This document shows, piece after piece, positions 17,836 to 26,863 of a stretch of DNA of 58,354 nucleotides. A program made the position numbers and the translations under genes. The notes beneath the pieces were generated by a model. That model saw only the letters and a program-made list of their open reading frames with translations, did no database searches and was not told where the DNA came from. Numbering within the stretch: the stretch's first letter is position 1; every line of letters starts with the position of its first letter. The stretch lies in assembly GCA_903877095.1 (NCBI GenBank), contig CAIRCP010000178.1, positions 1 to 58,354 of the forward strand, given 5' to 3'. The DNA is from an uncultured Actinomycetes bacterium. GTDB taxonomy: Bacteria; Actinomycetota; Actinomycetes; Mycobacteriales; Mycobacteriaceae.

Positions 17836-20800
17836 ATGACTGCTCCCGACGATCTGCTGGAGCCCGGTCTGCGCGGCACCGTTCGGGTGCTCGGCGGTCC
17901 GGGCACCGGCAAGAGCACCCTGCTGGTGGAGGTGGCGGCCGCGCATATCAACGCCGGCCTGTCCCCGGAATCGGTGCTGCTGCTGACCGGGTCCGGCCGA
18001 CTGGCCGCCGCCACCCGCGGGGCGCTGACGGCCCGGCTGCTGGGCGCCCGCGCCTCGGCGCCCGGCGAGGTGACGGTGGTACGGGAGCCGCTGGTCCGGT
18101 CGGTGCACAGCTACGCCTTCTCGGTGCTGCGCACCGCTGCGGCCCGGGCCGGGGACCCGCCGCCGCGGCTGTTCACCGGCGCCGAACAGGACGGCGTCAC
18201 CAGCGAATTGCTGGCTGGGGACCTGCTGGACGGTGCGTCCGGATGGCCGCGGGAACTGCGCCCCGCGCTGACCACCGCCGGCTTCGCCACCGAACTGCGT
18301 GACCTGCTGGCCCGCTGCGCCGAGCGTGGGGTCGGCCCCGCGGAGTTGCAGCGCCTGGGCCGGGCGTCCGGACGTCCCGAATGGGTGGCGGCCGGCCGCT
18401 TCGCGCGCCAGTACGAGCAGGTGATGGCGCTGCGCGCCTCGGTCGGCACCGCCGCCCCGCAGGCCACCGTGCCCGCTCTGGGAGCCGCGGAATTGATCGG
18501 TGCGGCGCTGGAGGCGCTGGCCGCCGACGCCGATCTGCTGGCCGCCGAACGGGCGCGATTCCGGCTGCTGCTCGTCGACGACGCCCAGCATCTCGATCCG
18601 CAGGCGGCCCTGCTGGTTCGGGTGCTGGCCGCCGGCGCCGATCTGGCTCTGCTGGCCGGTGACCCGAACCAGTCGATCTTCGGATTCCGCGGCGCCGACC
18701 CGCAGTGGCTGGTCTCGGGTGACGCGCCGACGGTGGTGCTGTCCCGGTCGCACCGGTGTGCACCGGCGATCACCCGGACCCTCGCCGGTGTGGCCGCCGG
18801 GCTGCCGGGCACCGCATGGCGGGTGCTCGACGGGGCCGACGGCGTCGAAGGTTCGGTCACCGTCCGGGTCGCCGACTCCCCGAGTGCCGAGTGGGCGCTG
18901 ATCGCCGACGCGCTACGCCGGGCCCACCTGATCGATGGCCTGCCGTGGTCGCAGATGGCGGTGATCGTCCGGTCCCCGTCAGTGGCGGCGGCGCTGCCGC
19001 GGGCGCTGGCGGTGGCCGGCGTCCCGGTCAGTGCTCCGACGCTCAGCGGCCCGATCGCCGATCAGCCGGCGGCCCGCGCTCTGCTGACGGTGCTGGCCGC
19101 GGCTGCCCACGGACTCGACGGCGAGCAGGCGCTGGACCTGCTCAGCGGGCCGATCGGCCGGATGGACCCGGTGTCGCTGCGGCAGTTGCGCCGGGCCCTT
19201 CGCCGCGCCGCACAAGATCCTGACCGCCCGGCCGGGGCCTTGCTGATCGAGGCGCTCACCGGCCCGCCCCGTCGGTTGCCGCCCACCCTGGCCGGCCCGG
19301 TAAAGCGGGTCCGGGGCGTGCTCGCCGCCGCGGCCCGCAGCCAGCACACCCACCACGACCCGCGCTACACGCTCTGGCAGGCATGGGAGCGCAGCGGACT
19401 GCAGCGGCGCTGGCTCACCACGGCCGAACGCGGTGGTGCCGACGGTGCGCTGGCCGAGCGGAACCTCGCCGTGGTCACCGCGCTGTTCGACATCGCCGAG
19501 GCCTACGTCGCCCGCACCGCCGCGGCGTCGCTGGCCGGTCTGCTCGACCATGTGGCCGCCCTGCGGCTGCCGCCGGTCGTCGACGCCGGCCCGGTGGGGG
19601 AGACGGTGGCCGTGCTCAGCCCGCACGCCGCGCTGGACCGCGACTGGGAGATGGTGGTCATCGCCGGTCTGCAGGATGGCCTGTGGCCCAACACCACCCC
19701 GCGCGGTGGCGTGCTCGGCACCCAGCGGCTGCTGGACGTCCTCGACGGCCTCGGGGACGAGGTGTCGGCCCGTGCCCCGCTGCTGGCGGAGGAACGTCGG
19801 CTGCTCATCGCGGCAATCGGCCGGGCGCGCAGTCGGCTGCTGGTCACCGCGGTCGACAGTGACGGCGACGACGTCTGCCTCCCGTCGGCGTTCATCCCCG
19901 AACTGGCCAGGCTGGCCGGGGGCGCCGCGGAGCAATCCATCGTCGCGGTGCCCGCGCCGCCGGTGCTGTCGCCGGCCGGGGTGGTCGGGCGACTGCGGGC
20001 CGCGGTGTGTGCGCCGCCCGGTTGCATCGACGAAGGCGAGCGCGCCTGTGCCGCTGCGCAATTGGCGCGCCTGGCCACCGCGGGGGTGCCAGGGGCCGAC
20101 CCGTCGCACTGGCAGGGCCTGGGCGGGCTGAGCATCGTCGAGCCGTTGTGGAGCGGTGAGCACTCCGTCACGCTCAGCCCGTCGACCCTGCAGACGTTGA
20201 CCGACTGCCCACTGCGCTGGATGGCCGAACGCCACGGTGGCACCGCCCCGCGGGAACTGACCTCCACACTCGGCACACTGTTGCATGCGCTGCTCGCCGA
20301 GTCCGGCAAGTCCGAGGCCAAGTTGCTCGCCGAACTGGAAAAGCATTGGGCAGCTTTACCTTTCAGTGCGTCCTGGTATGCCGCCAACGAACTTGAGCGG
20401 CACCGTGCCATGCTGTCGGCGTTCATCGCCTGGCGGGCCGCCACCCGTCACGAGCTCACCGAAGTGGGCACCGAGGTGGACATGGAAGGCACGCTCGCGG
20501 AGCCGGTCGACGGGTTGCCGGGCGTGCGGGTGCGCGGCCGGATCGACCGCCTGGAGCGCGACGCCCAGGGCCGACTGGTCGTCGTCGACGTCAAGACCGC
20601 CAAGAGTCCGGTCAGTAAGGACGACGCGCAGCACCACGCCCAACTTGGCCTGTATCAACTCGCGGTGTCGGCGGGGCTGCTGCCCGACGGCGACCAGCCT
20701 GGCGGTGGTCGGCTGGTCTACGTGGGCAAGCCGTCGGCGAACGGAGCCGCCGAGCGTGAGCAGACGGCGCTGGGCCCCGACGACACTGCGCGCTGGCAGG

Positions 20801-20919
20801 AGTCCGTCCGCGCCGCCGCCGCGGTCACCGCCGGGCCCGGATTCGCCGCCCGGGCCAACCCCGGCTGCACGCACTGCCCGGTCCGGCCGACCTGCCCAGC
20901 GCATCGGAAAGCACAATGA
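17836..20919 (+). CDS. adnA: AdnA, helicase-nuclease subunit of the AdnAB end-resection motor
   Basis: 1027 aa. The N-terminal UvrD-like motor has Walker A GGPGTGKST at 20-28 and a degenerate Walker B LLVDDAQHL. The C-terminal RecB-like nuclease shows VVDVKTAKS with downstream Gln/Tyr. An AddB-like iron-sulfur pattern is visible: one Cys in LTDCPLRWM and a C-terminal cluster at C1011, C1014 and C1020 (CTHCPVRPTC). AdnAB resects double-strand breaks in mycobacteria in the manner of RecBCD/AddAB. The stop overlaps the adnB start by 4 nt (ATGA), consistent with a 1:1 complex. Confidence 0.93.
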   Translation: MTAPDDLLEPGLRGTVRVLGGPGTGKSTLLVEVAAAHINAGLSPESVLLLTGSGRLAAATRGALTARLLGARASAPGEVTVVREPLVRSVHSYAFSVLRTAAARAGDPPPRLFTGAEQDGVTSELLAGDLLDGASGWPRELRPALTTAGFATELRDLLARCAERGVGPAELQRLGRASGRPEWVAAGRFARQYEQVMALRASVGTAAPQATVPALGAAELIGAALEALAADADLLAAERARFRLLLVDDAQHLDPQAALLVRVLAAGADLALLAGDPNQSIFGFRGADPQWLVSGDAPTVVLSRSHRCAPAITRTLAGVAAGLPGTAWRVLDGADGVEGSVTVRVADSPSAEWALIADALRRAHLIDGLPWSQMAVIVRSPSVAAALPRALAVAGVPVSAPTLSGPIADQPAARALLTVLAAAAHGLDGEQALDLLSGPIGRMDPVSLRQLRRALRRAAQDPDRPAGALLIEALTGPPRRLPPTLAGPVKRVRGVLAAAARSQHTHHDPRYTLWQAWERSGLQRRWLTTAERGGADGALAERNLAVVTALFDIAEAYVARTAAASLAGLLDHVAALRLPPVVDAGPVGETVAVLSPHAALDRDWEMVVIAGLQDGLWPNTTPRGGVLGTQRLLDVLDGLGDEVSARAPLLAEERRLLIAAIGRARSRLLVTAVDSDGDDVCLPSAFIPELARLAGGAAEQSIVAVPAPPVLSPAGVVGRLRAAVCAPPGCIDEGERACAAAQLARLATAGVPGADPSHWQGLGGLSIVEPLWSGEHSVTLSPSTLQTLTDCPLRWMAERHGGTAPRELTSTLGTLLHALLAESGKSEAKLLAELEKHWAALPFSASWYAANELERHRAMLSAFIAWRAATRHELTEVGTEVDMEGTLAEPVDGLPGVRVRGRIDRLERDAQGRLVVVDVKTAKSPVSKDDAQHHAQLGLYQLAVSAGLLPDGDQPGGGRLVYVGKPSANGAAEREQTALGPDDTARWQESVRAAAAVTAGPGFAARANPGCTHCPVRPTCPAHRKAQ

Positions 20920-23900
20920 CTCCGCATCGGTCGTCGGAGTTGAGCCCCGCGGAACTTGCTGAGGCCCTTGGCCTTCCGGCGCCCACCGAGGAGCAGGCGG
21001 CGGTGATCTGCGCTCCGCCGGGGCCGTTGGTGGTGGTCGCCGGCGCCGGGGCCGGGAAGACCGAGACCATGGCCGCCCGGGTGGTCTGGCTGGTGGCAAA
21101 CGGCTACGCCGATCCCGGCCAGGTTCTCGGGCTCACCTTCACCCGCAAGGCCGCCGGCCAACTGCTGCGCCGGGTCCGCTCGCGGCTGGCCCGGCTGGCC
21201 GGCCACCTCGGGTCCGAGTCCGCGGGCTCGGCCGGCCCGACGGTGAGCACTTACCACGCCTTCGCCGGTGCGCTGCTGCGCGAATTCGGCCCGTTGCTGC
21301 CCGTTGAACCCGACGCCCGGCTGCTCGGCGAGACCGAACGCTGGCAGCTGGCACTCGACGTCGTCAACAGCTATCCGCACCCGCTGCCGATCGAGGCGAG
21401 CCCGGCCCGCGTCACCGAGATGGTGCTGCGCCTCTCCGGCGACCTGGCCGAACACCTCGTCGACACCGCTGAACTGCGCCACACCCACGTCGAACTCGAA
21501 CGGCTCGTACACACCCTGCCGCCGGGGCCGCGTCAGCGCGGCGAGCCCAACCAGCGATTGCTCGGCATGCTCGACACCCAGACCGAACGGGCCGCGCTGG
21601 TGCCGCTGATCGACGCTCTCCACGCCCGGATGCGGCAGGACAAGGTCATGGACTTCGGCAGCCAGATGTCCAGCGCCGCCCGCCTGGCCAGCGCGTGCCC
21701 GCAGGTCGGCGAGCAGCTTCGCGCCCGCTACCGAGTGGTGCTGCTCGACGAATACCAGGACACCGGCCACGCCCAGCGCATCGCGCTGTCGGCGCTCTTC
21801 GGCGGGGGAGTCGACGAGAGCCTGGCGCTGACCGCCGTCGGCGACCCGATCCAGTCCATCTACGGCTGGCGCGGTGCGTCGGCCGCCAACCTGCCCCGGT
21901 TCACCACCGACTTCCCCAACCCGGACCAGACCCCGGCTCCCACGCTGGAGCTTCGGACCAGTTGGCGCAATCCCCCGCGGGTTCTGCAGCTGGCCAACGC
22001 GGTCTCGGCCGACGCCCGGCGGCGGTCTGTCGCGGTGCGGCCGCTGCGGGCGCGCCCCGATGCCCCGGCCGGGACGGTCCTGTGTGCCCTGCTCAGCGAT
22101 GTCGAGGCCGAACGGGACTGGGTCGCCGACCACATCGCCTCCCGCTACGCCGCGGCCGCCGCGGCCGGCGAGCAGCCTCCCACCGCCGCTGTGCTGGTGC
22201 GCCGCAATGCCGACGCCGGGCCGGTCGCCGAGGCGCTGGCCGCCCGCGGCATCCCCGCGGAAGTGGTCGGGCTCGCCGGGCTGCTGTCCATTTCCGAAGT
22301 GGCGCAGGTGGTTTCCGCGCTGCGGCTGGTCGCCGACCCGACTGCCGGGGCGGCCGCGCTGGAGGTGCTCACCGGCCCCCGCTGGCGACTCGGCGTGGGT
22401 GACCTGGCGGCGCTGTGGCGCCGCGCCGTGGCTCTTGACGACCGTCGTCCCGCCGCGGTGTCCGCCGAGCAGATCGTCGCGGCCGCCGCCGCCGACGCCG
22501 ACACCGCCTGTCTGGCCGACGCCCTGGCGGATCCGGGACCGCCGGAGGGCTATTCCCCGGAGGGCTACCGGCGCATCACCGCGATCGGCGCCGAACTGGC
22601 CCGACTCCGCGGGTATCTCGCCCACCCGGTGGCTGATCTGGTGGCCGAGGTGCGGCGGGTGCTCGGCGTCGACGTCGAGGTCCACGCGGCCCGCCCGCAC
22701 GGTGTGCCGGGTTCCGGCGCCGAGCACCTCGACCGGTTCGCCGACGTGGTGGCCCGGTATTCCGACAGCGACGGCGCCGACGTCGCCGGCCTGCTGGCCT
22801 ATCTGGAAGCCGCCGCGGTGGTGGAGAAGGGCTTGTCACCGGCCGAGGTGTCGGTGGCGTCCGGCCGGGTCCAGGTGCTGACCGTGCATGCGGCCAAGGG
22901 GCTGGAGTGGCAGATCGTGGCGGTGCCGCATCTGAGTTCGCGGATCTTCCCGTCCACCGCCGCCAAGCGCACCTGGCTCAACGACCCGGCGGACCTGCCA
23001 CCGCTCTTGCGCGGCGACCGCGCCGGTGAAGCCGCCGATGACGGGGTCCGGCACGGCGTCCCGGTGCTGGACACCTCGTCGGTCGGCGACCGCAAAGGGC
23101 TCGAGGACATCATCGAGGGGCACCGCCGGCAATTGCTGGCGCGCAGCATCGACGAGGAACGCCGCCTGCTCTATGTGGCGCTCACCCGCGCCGAGGGCAT
23201 CCTGCTGATCTCCGGGCACCACTGGGGTGCTACCGAAGCCACCCCGCGCGGGCCGTCGGACTTCCTCTGCGAGATCAAGGACGTCATCGAGACCACCGGG
23301 TGCGGGGAGATCGAGCACTGGGAGCCGGATCCGGCCAACGGCGAACCGAACCCGTTGCGGGACAATACTTCTGAGGCGCTCTGGCCGGTCGATCCACTGA
23401 GTGGCCGCCGCGGTGAGGTCGAGCGCGGGGCTGCGCTGGTGGCCGCCGCGATGGTCGGCTCCGACACCCGGCCGGAGCCGGCCGATGAGCCGCACGGCTG
23501 GATCGCCGATGTCGACGCCCTGCTCGCCGAACGGGCCCGCGCCACCCAACCGGCACCGGCGGCGCTGCCCACCGGGCTGTCGGTCAGCGCGCTGGTCGAT
23601 CTCGACCGCGACCGCGACGCCGCGCTGCGGCGGCTGACCCGCCGGCTGCCCGCCCGCCCGGATCCGCACGCCATCCTGGGCACCGCCTTCCATGACTGGG
23701 TGCAGCGCTTCTACGGCGCCGAGCAGTTGTTCGACCTCGACGACCTGCCCGGCGCGGGGGACCCGCACACCGCCGACGCCGCCCAACTCGCCGCCCTGCA
23801 GGAGGCCTTCACCGCGTCGGCGTGGGCGTCGCGGACACCGCTGGATGTGGAGGTGCCCTTTGAACTGGTGCTCAGCGACACCGTCGTTCGCGGCCGGATC

Positions 23901-24260
23901 GACGCGGTGTTCCCCGACGCCGACGGCGGGGTCACCGTGGTCGACTGGAAGACCGGCGACCCCCCCGCCGATAAACAGGCCCGCCGGCATGTAGCGGTGC
24001 AACTCGCGGTGTACCGGCTTGCCTGGGCCGGGCTGTCCGGCCGGCCGGTCTCGTCGGTGCGGGCGGCGTTCCACTACGTGCGCTCGGGCCGCACGGTGGC
24101 ACCCGAAAAGCTCTACGGCGCAGATGAACTCGCCGAGTTGCTCAAGCCTGACGAGCTGGTGCTCACCCCTGACGAGCTGGTGCTCACCCCCGACGAGCTG
24201 GTGCTCACCCCTGACGAGTCCGACGCGGAGCGTTGCGCCGGATCGCCAGCGCCCGGGTGA
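20916..24260 (+). CDS. adnB: AdnB, lead helicase-nuclease subunit, with repeat-extended C-terminus
   Basis: 1114 aa UvrD/Rep-type helicase fused to a RecB-like nuclease. Walker A AGAGAGKTE is at residues 42-50, motif II is LLDEYQDTGHAQ, motif III is VGDPIQSIYGWRGAS and motif V/VI is VHAAKGLEW and VALTRAEG. The nuclease has TVVDWKTGD with a following Gln-rich strand (VAVQLAVYRL). The last 40 residues carry PDELVLT three times, encoded by 21-bp repeats and absent, to my memory, from the family. The 3' end overlaps the antisense DoxX gene by 56 bp. Confidence 0.93.
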   Translation: MTPHRSSELSPAELAEALGLPAPTEEQAAVICAPPGPLVVVAGAGAGKTETMAARVVWLVANGYADPGQVLGLTFTRKAAGQLLRRVRSRLARLAGHLGSESAGSAGPTVSTYHAFAGALLREFGPLLPVEPDARLLGETERWQLALDVVNSYPHPLPIEASPARVTEMVLRLSGDLAEHLVDTAELRHTHVELERLVHTLPPGPRQRGEPNQRLLGMLDTQTERAALVPLIDALHARMRQDKVMDFGSQMSSAARLASACPQVGEQLRARYRVVLLDEYQDTGHAQRIALSALFGGGVDESLALTAVGDPIQSIYGWRGASAANLPRFTTDFPNPDQTPAPTLELRTSWRNPPRVLQLANAVSADARRRSVAVRPLRARPDAPAGTVLCALLSDVEAERDWVADHIASRYAAAAAAGEQPPTAAVLVRRNADAGPVAEALAARGIPAEVVGLAGLLSISEVAQVVSALRLVADPTAGAAALEVLTGPRWRLGVGDLAALWRRAVALDDRRPAAVSAEQIVAAAAADADTACLADALADPGPPEGYSPEGYRRITAIGAELARLRGYLAHPVADLVAEVRRVLGVDVEVHAARPHGVPGSGAEHLDRFADVVARYSDSDGADVAGLLAYLEAAAVVEKGLSPAEVSVASGRVQVLTVHAAKGLEWQIVAVPHLSSRIFPSTAAKRTWLNDPADLPPLLRGDRAGEAADDGVRHGVPVLDTSSVGDRKGLEDIIEGHRRQLLARSIDEERRLLYVALTRAEGILLISGHHWGATEATPRGPSDFLCEIKDVIETTGCGEIEHWEPDPANGEPNPLRDNTSEALWPVDPLSGRRGEVERGAALVAAAMVGSDTRPEPADEPHGWIADVDALLAERARATQPAPAALPTGLSVSALVDLDRDRDAALRRLTRRLPARPDPHAILGTAFHDWVQRFYGAEQLFDLDDLPGAGDPHTADAAQLAALQEAFTASAWASRTPLDVEVPFELVLSDTVVRGRIDAVFPDADGGVTVVDWKTGDPPADKQARRHVAVQLAVYRLAWAGLSGRPVSSVRAAFHYVRSGRTVAPEKLYGADELAELLKPDELVLTPDELVLTPDELVLTPDESDAERCAGSPAPG
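24147..24218 (+). repeat. 21-bp tandem repeat, 3.4 copies, at the adnB 3' end
   Basis: Unit CCTGACGAGCTGGTGCTCAC plus C is repeated at 24147-24167, 24168-24188 and 24189-24209 (one C/T difference), with a partial fourth copy to 24218. In frame it encodes PDELVLT repeats. Confidence 0.95.
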
Positions 24261-24651
24261 CCATCGGCACCTGCATGGGCAGGCGGGCCAGCGCCACGGC
24301 CTTCATCGGCAGCGGTTTGTCCTTCCACAGCCGCACCATGTTGAGGTTCGCCGGGAACACCGCCAGATACAGCGCCGCTGCCGCCAGCGCACCGGTGCGG
24401 CGGGTGCGCGGGACCAGCAGCATCGCTCCGACGCCGACCTCCGCGACGCCCGAGGCGTAGGTGTAGATCCGGGCGCTGCCCGGCAGCTCGGCCGGCACGA
24501 TGGTGTCGAACGGCTTGGGCCGCACGAAGTGCCCGACGCCGATTCCGATCAGCATCGCCGCCATCCGGTAGGCGGGGCGCTGGCTGCCCGGGGCGGCGGA
24601 CGGCGGGGCGATGGTTTGCGGCATGGTTACATAATGGCCGTGTGCAGCCAT
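24205..24651 (-). CDS. DoxX-family membrane protein
   Basis: 148 aa (139 aa if ATG 24624 is used). Four hydrophobic segments and the DoxX signature order: AAMLIGIGVGHFVRPKPFDTIVP, then ASGVAEVGVGAMLLV, then ALAAAALYLAVFPANLNM. DoxX proteins take part in quinone or thiosulfate redox and membrane stress responses, but the exact role here is unknown. The 3' end is antisense to the repeat-bearing adnB tail. Divergent from the K+ channel gene. Confidence 0.78.
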   Translation of the reverse strand: MAAHGHYVTMPQTIAPPSAAPGSQRPAYRMAAMLIGIGVGHFVRPKPFDTIVPAELPGSARIYTYASGVAEVGVGAMLLVPRTRRTGALAAAALYLAVFPANLNMVRLWKDKPLPMKAVALARLPMQVPMVTRALAIRRNAPRRTRQG

Positions 24652-24692
24652 TCCTCGGGCGAAATGGGCGGTTGAGCCGATGAAGGGGTGCC

Positions 24693-25769
24693 GTGGCAGG
24701 CAGTAAGAGGCGGCGCGATCTCTTCGCCATCGACGAGGATCTATCGCACAAGCCGGACTCCGCGCTCGTCGAGTACCTGCGGATCCCCGAGAAGTTCGTC
24801 AGTCCCGGGCAGCGCATCGCCCGCCGCCTGCTGTACGCGATGGCCGCGTTGTTCGGCGCGGTGATGATCGTCTACCTGGACCGCGGCGGCTACCGCGACG
24901 TCACAGAGAAGCCGCTGACATTCCTGGACTGCGTGTACTACGCCACGGTGTCGCTATCGACCACCGGCTACGGCGACATCACCCCGTATTCGGAACACGC
25001 CCGGCTGTTCAATGTCCTGATCATCACTCCGCTGCGGGTGCTGTTCCTGATCGTGCTCATCGGCACGACCGTGGAGTCGCTCACCGAGGCGTCCCGGCAG
25101 ACCCTGAAGATTCAGCGTTGGAGGAAGACCGTGCGCAACCACACCGTCGTCGTGGGTTACGGCACCAAGGGCCGCACCGCGGTCGCGGCGATGCTCGGGG
25201 ACGGCGTCGCCCCCGCCGAAATCGTCGTCGTCGACACCGACCAGACCCTGCTCGACCGCGCCAGCGCCGCCGGACTCGTGACCGTCCGCGGTGACGCCAA
25301 CCGATCCGATGTGCTGCGCCTGGCCGGTGCCCAGCACGCCAAGGCCGTCGTCGTAGCGACCAACAGCGACCCCACCTCGGTGCTGGTCACGTTGACCGCA
25401 CGCGAGTTGGCGCCGCAGGCCACCATCATCGCCTCGGTCCGCGAGGGTGAGAATCGCCACCTGCTGCTCCAGTCGGGCGCTGACTCGGTGGTGGTCTCAT
25501 CGGAGACGGCCGGCCGACTCCTGGGCCTGGCCACCTCCAAGCCGACGGTGGTGGAGATCATCGAGGACCTCCTCACCCCCGATACCGGGTTGGCGATCTC
25601 CGAGCGCGAGGTCGAGGCCAAGGAGGTGGGCGGTTCGCCGCGCCACCTGGCCGACATCGTGCTCGGCGTGGTGCGCGAGGGAAAACTGCTGCGTTTCGAC
25701 GACGCCCGGGTCGATGCTCTGGAGAAGAACGACCGCCTTCTCTACGTCCGCACCGCCGAGGGGGGCTGA
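24693..25769 (+). CDS. TrkA/RCK-domain potassium channel protein (Rv3200c type)
   Basis: 358 aa. Two transmembrane helices flank a pore loop with the K+ selectivity filter TTGYGD at 90-95. A cytosolic RCK/TrkA-N domain begins near residue 128 (HTVVVGYGTKGRTA, a Rossmann nucleotide site) and a TrkA-C-like region follows. It should be a ligand-gated tetrameric K+ channel in the plasma membrane. GTG 24693 follows a GAAGGGG ribosome site. The stop is only 6 nt before nudC, forming an operon as in M. tuberculosis Rv3200c-Rv3199c. Confidence 0.92.
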   Translation: MAGSKRRRDLFAIDEDLSHKPDSALVEYLRIPEKFVSPGQRIARRLLYAMAALFGAVMIVYLDRGGYRDVTEKPLTFLDCVYYATVSLSTTGYGDITPYSEHARLFNVLIITPLRVLFLIVLIGTTVESLTEASRQTLKIQRWRKTVRNHTVVVGYGTKGRTAVAAMLGDGVAPAEIVVVDTDQTLLDRASAAGLVTVRGDANRSDVLRLAGAQHAKAVVVATNSDPTSVLVTLTARELAPQATIIASVREGENRHLLLQSGADSVVVSSETAGRLLGLATSKPTVVEIIEDLLTPDTGLAISEREVEAKEVGGSPRHLADIVLGVVREGKLLRFDDARVDALEKNDRLLYVRTAEGG

Positions 25770-25775
25770 TCGGGA

Positions 25776-26693
25776 ATGACGTTCCAGCTACGCAACATTC
25801 CGTTGCTGTCGCGGGTCGGTGCCGACCGTGCCGACGAGACGCGCACCGACGTCGACGCCGCGGTGGCCGGGTGGGCCGATGCCCAACTGTTGCGGGTCGA
25901 CGACCGGGGCAACATCGTGGTGATCGGCAACCAGGTGATGCTCACGTCCGCCTCGGTCTTGGGGGAGAAGCCGCCCAGCGATGCGGTGTTCCTGGGCCGG
26001 GTCGAGGACGGGCGGCACCTCTGGGCGGTGCGCGGGTCGCTGGAACTGCCGGAGGATTCCGAGGCGCGCGCGGTCGATCCGCGCCGCTCCGGGGTGCTGT
26101 TCGACGATGTCAGCGCCCAGTTGGTGGCCTGCGCGCTGGCGCTGCTGAATTGGCATGACACCGCACGGTTTTCACCGGCCGACGGCAATCCGACCCGCCC
26201 GATCCGGGCGGGGTGGGCGCGCCGCAATCTGCTGACCGGGCATGAGGAGTTTCCCCGCGTCGACCCGGCGGTGATCTGCCTGGTGCATGACGGGCATGAC
26301 CGTGCGGTGCTGGCCCGGCAGGTGGTCTGGCCGCCGCGGCTGTTCTCGCTGATCGCCGGGTTCGTCGAAGCGGGGGAGTCGTTCGAGTCGTGCGTGGTCC
26401 GCGAGGTCGCCGAGGAGATCGGGCTGACCGTCACCGACGTCACGTATCTGGGTAGCCAGCCGTGGCCGTTCCCGCGCTCGCTGATGGTCGGTTTCCACGC
26501 CCTCGGCGACCCGGAGCAGCCGTTCGCGTTCAACGACGGCGAGATCGCCGAGGCGGCCTGGTTCACCCGAGCCGACGTGCGGGCGGCCTTGGAAGAGGGC
26601 GACTGGACCAGCACTTCGGATTCGGCGTTGCTGCTCCCCGGCACCATTTCGATCGCCCGGGAGATCATCGAGTCCTGGGCCTATCGGGACTGA
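25776..26693 (+). CDS. nudC: NAD(+)/NADH pyrophosphatase NudC
   Basis: 305 aa Nudix hydrolase. The Nudix box GFVEAGESFESCVVREVAEEIG is near residues 195-216 and the NADH-family signature SQPWPFPRS is at 227-235. It should split NAD(H) to NMN(H) and AMP and may remove NAD caps from RNA. The four zinc Cys of E. coli NudC are absent (RFSPADG in place of FCGYCG), as I believe is usual in mycobacteria. The Pro in SQPWPF is the residue that is Gln in M. tuberculosis, where the change impairs activity, so this enzyme is probably active. Cotranscribed with the K+ channel gene. Confidence 0.92.
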   Translation: MTFQLRNIPLLSRVGADRADETRTDVDAAVAGWADAQLLRVDDRGNIVVIGNQVMLTSASVLGEKPPSDAVFLGRVEDGRHLWAVRGSLELPEDSEARAVDPRRSGVLFDDVSAQLVACALALLNWHDTARFSPADGNPTRPIRAGWARRNLLTGHEEFPRVDPAVICLVHDGHDRAVLARQVVWPPRLFSLIAGFVEAGESFESCVVREVAEEIGLTVTDVTYLGSQPWPFPRSLMVGFHALGDPEQPFAFNDGEIAEAAWFTRADVRAALEEGDWTSTSDSALLLPGTISIAREIIESWAYRD

Positions 26694-26719
26694 GCGGAGG
26701 CGGGCTTCCGGGGCGCTCG

Positions 26720-26777
26720 TCGCCCCCGCCTGGGCGGACTCGCCCCCGCCCCGCGCCTGGGCGGACTCGCCCCCGCC
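26720..26777 (+). repeat. Interspersed GC-rich direct repeats downstream of nudC
   Basis: TCGCCCCCGCC occurs at 26720-26730, 26740-26750 and 26767-26777. TGGGCGGAC separates the copies, with 7 extra bases in the second interval. It lies in the roughly 170-bp gap between nudC and the PE-PPE-domain gene. Confidence 0.85.
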
Positions 26778-26863
26778 GGTGTCCACTGGGGGACCAAAGA
26801 CCACCGGTGGTGGTGTCGTTAGGCGATGTCGGCCCACCGCTGGTGTGGGTAGCGTGGCCTTGC

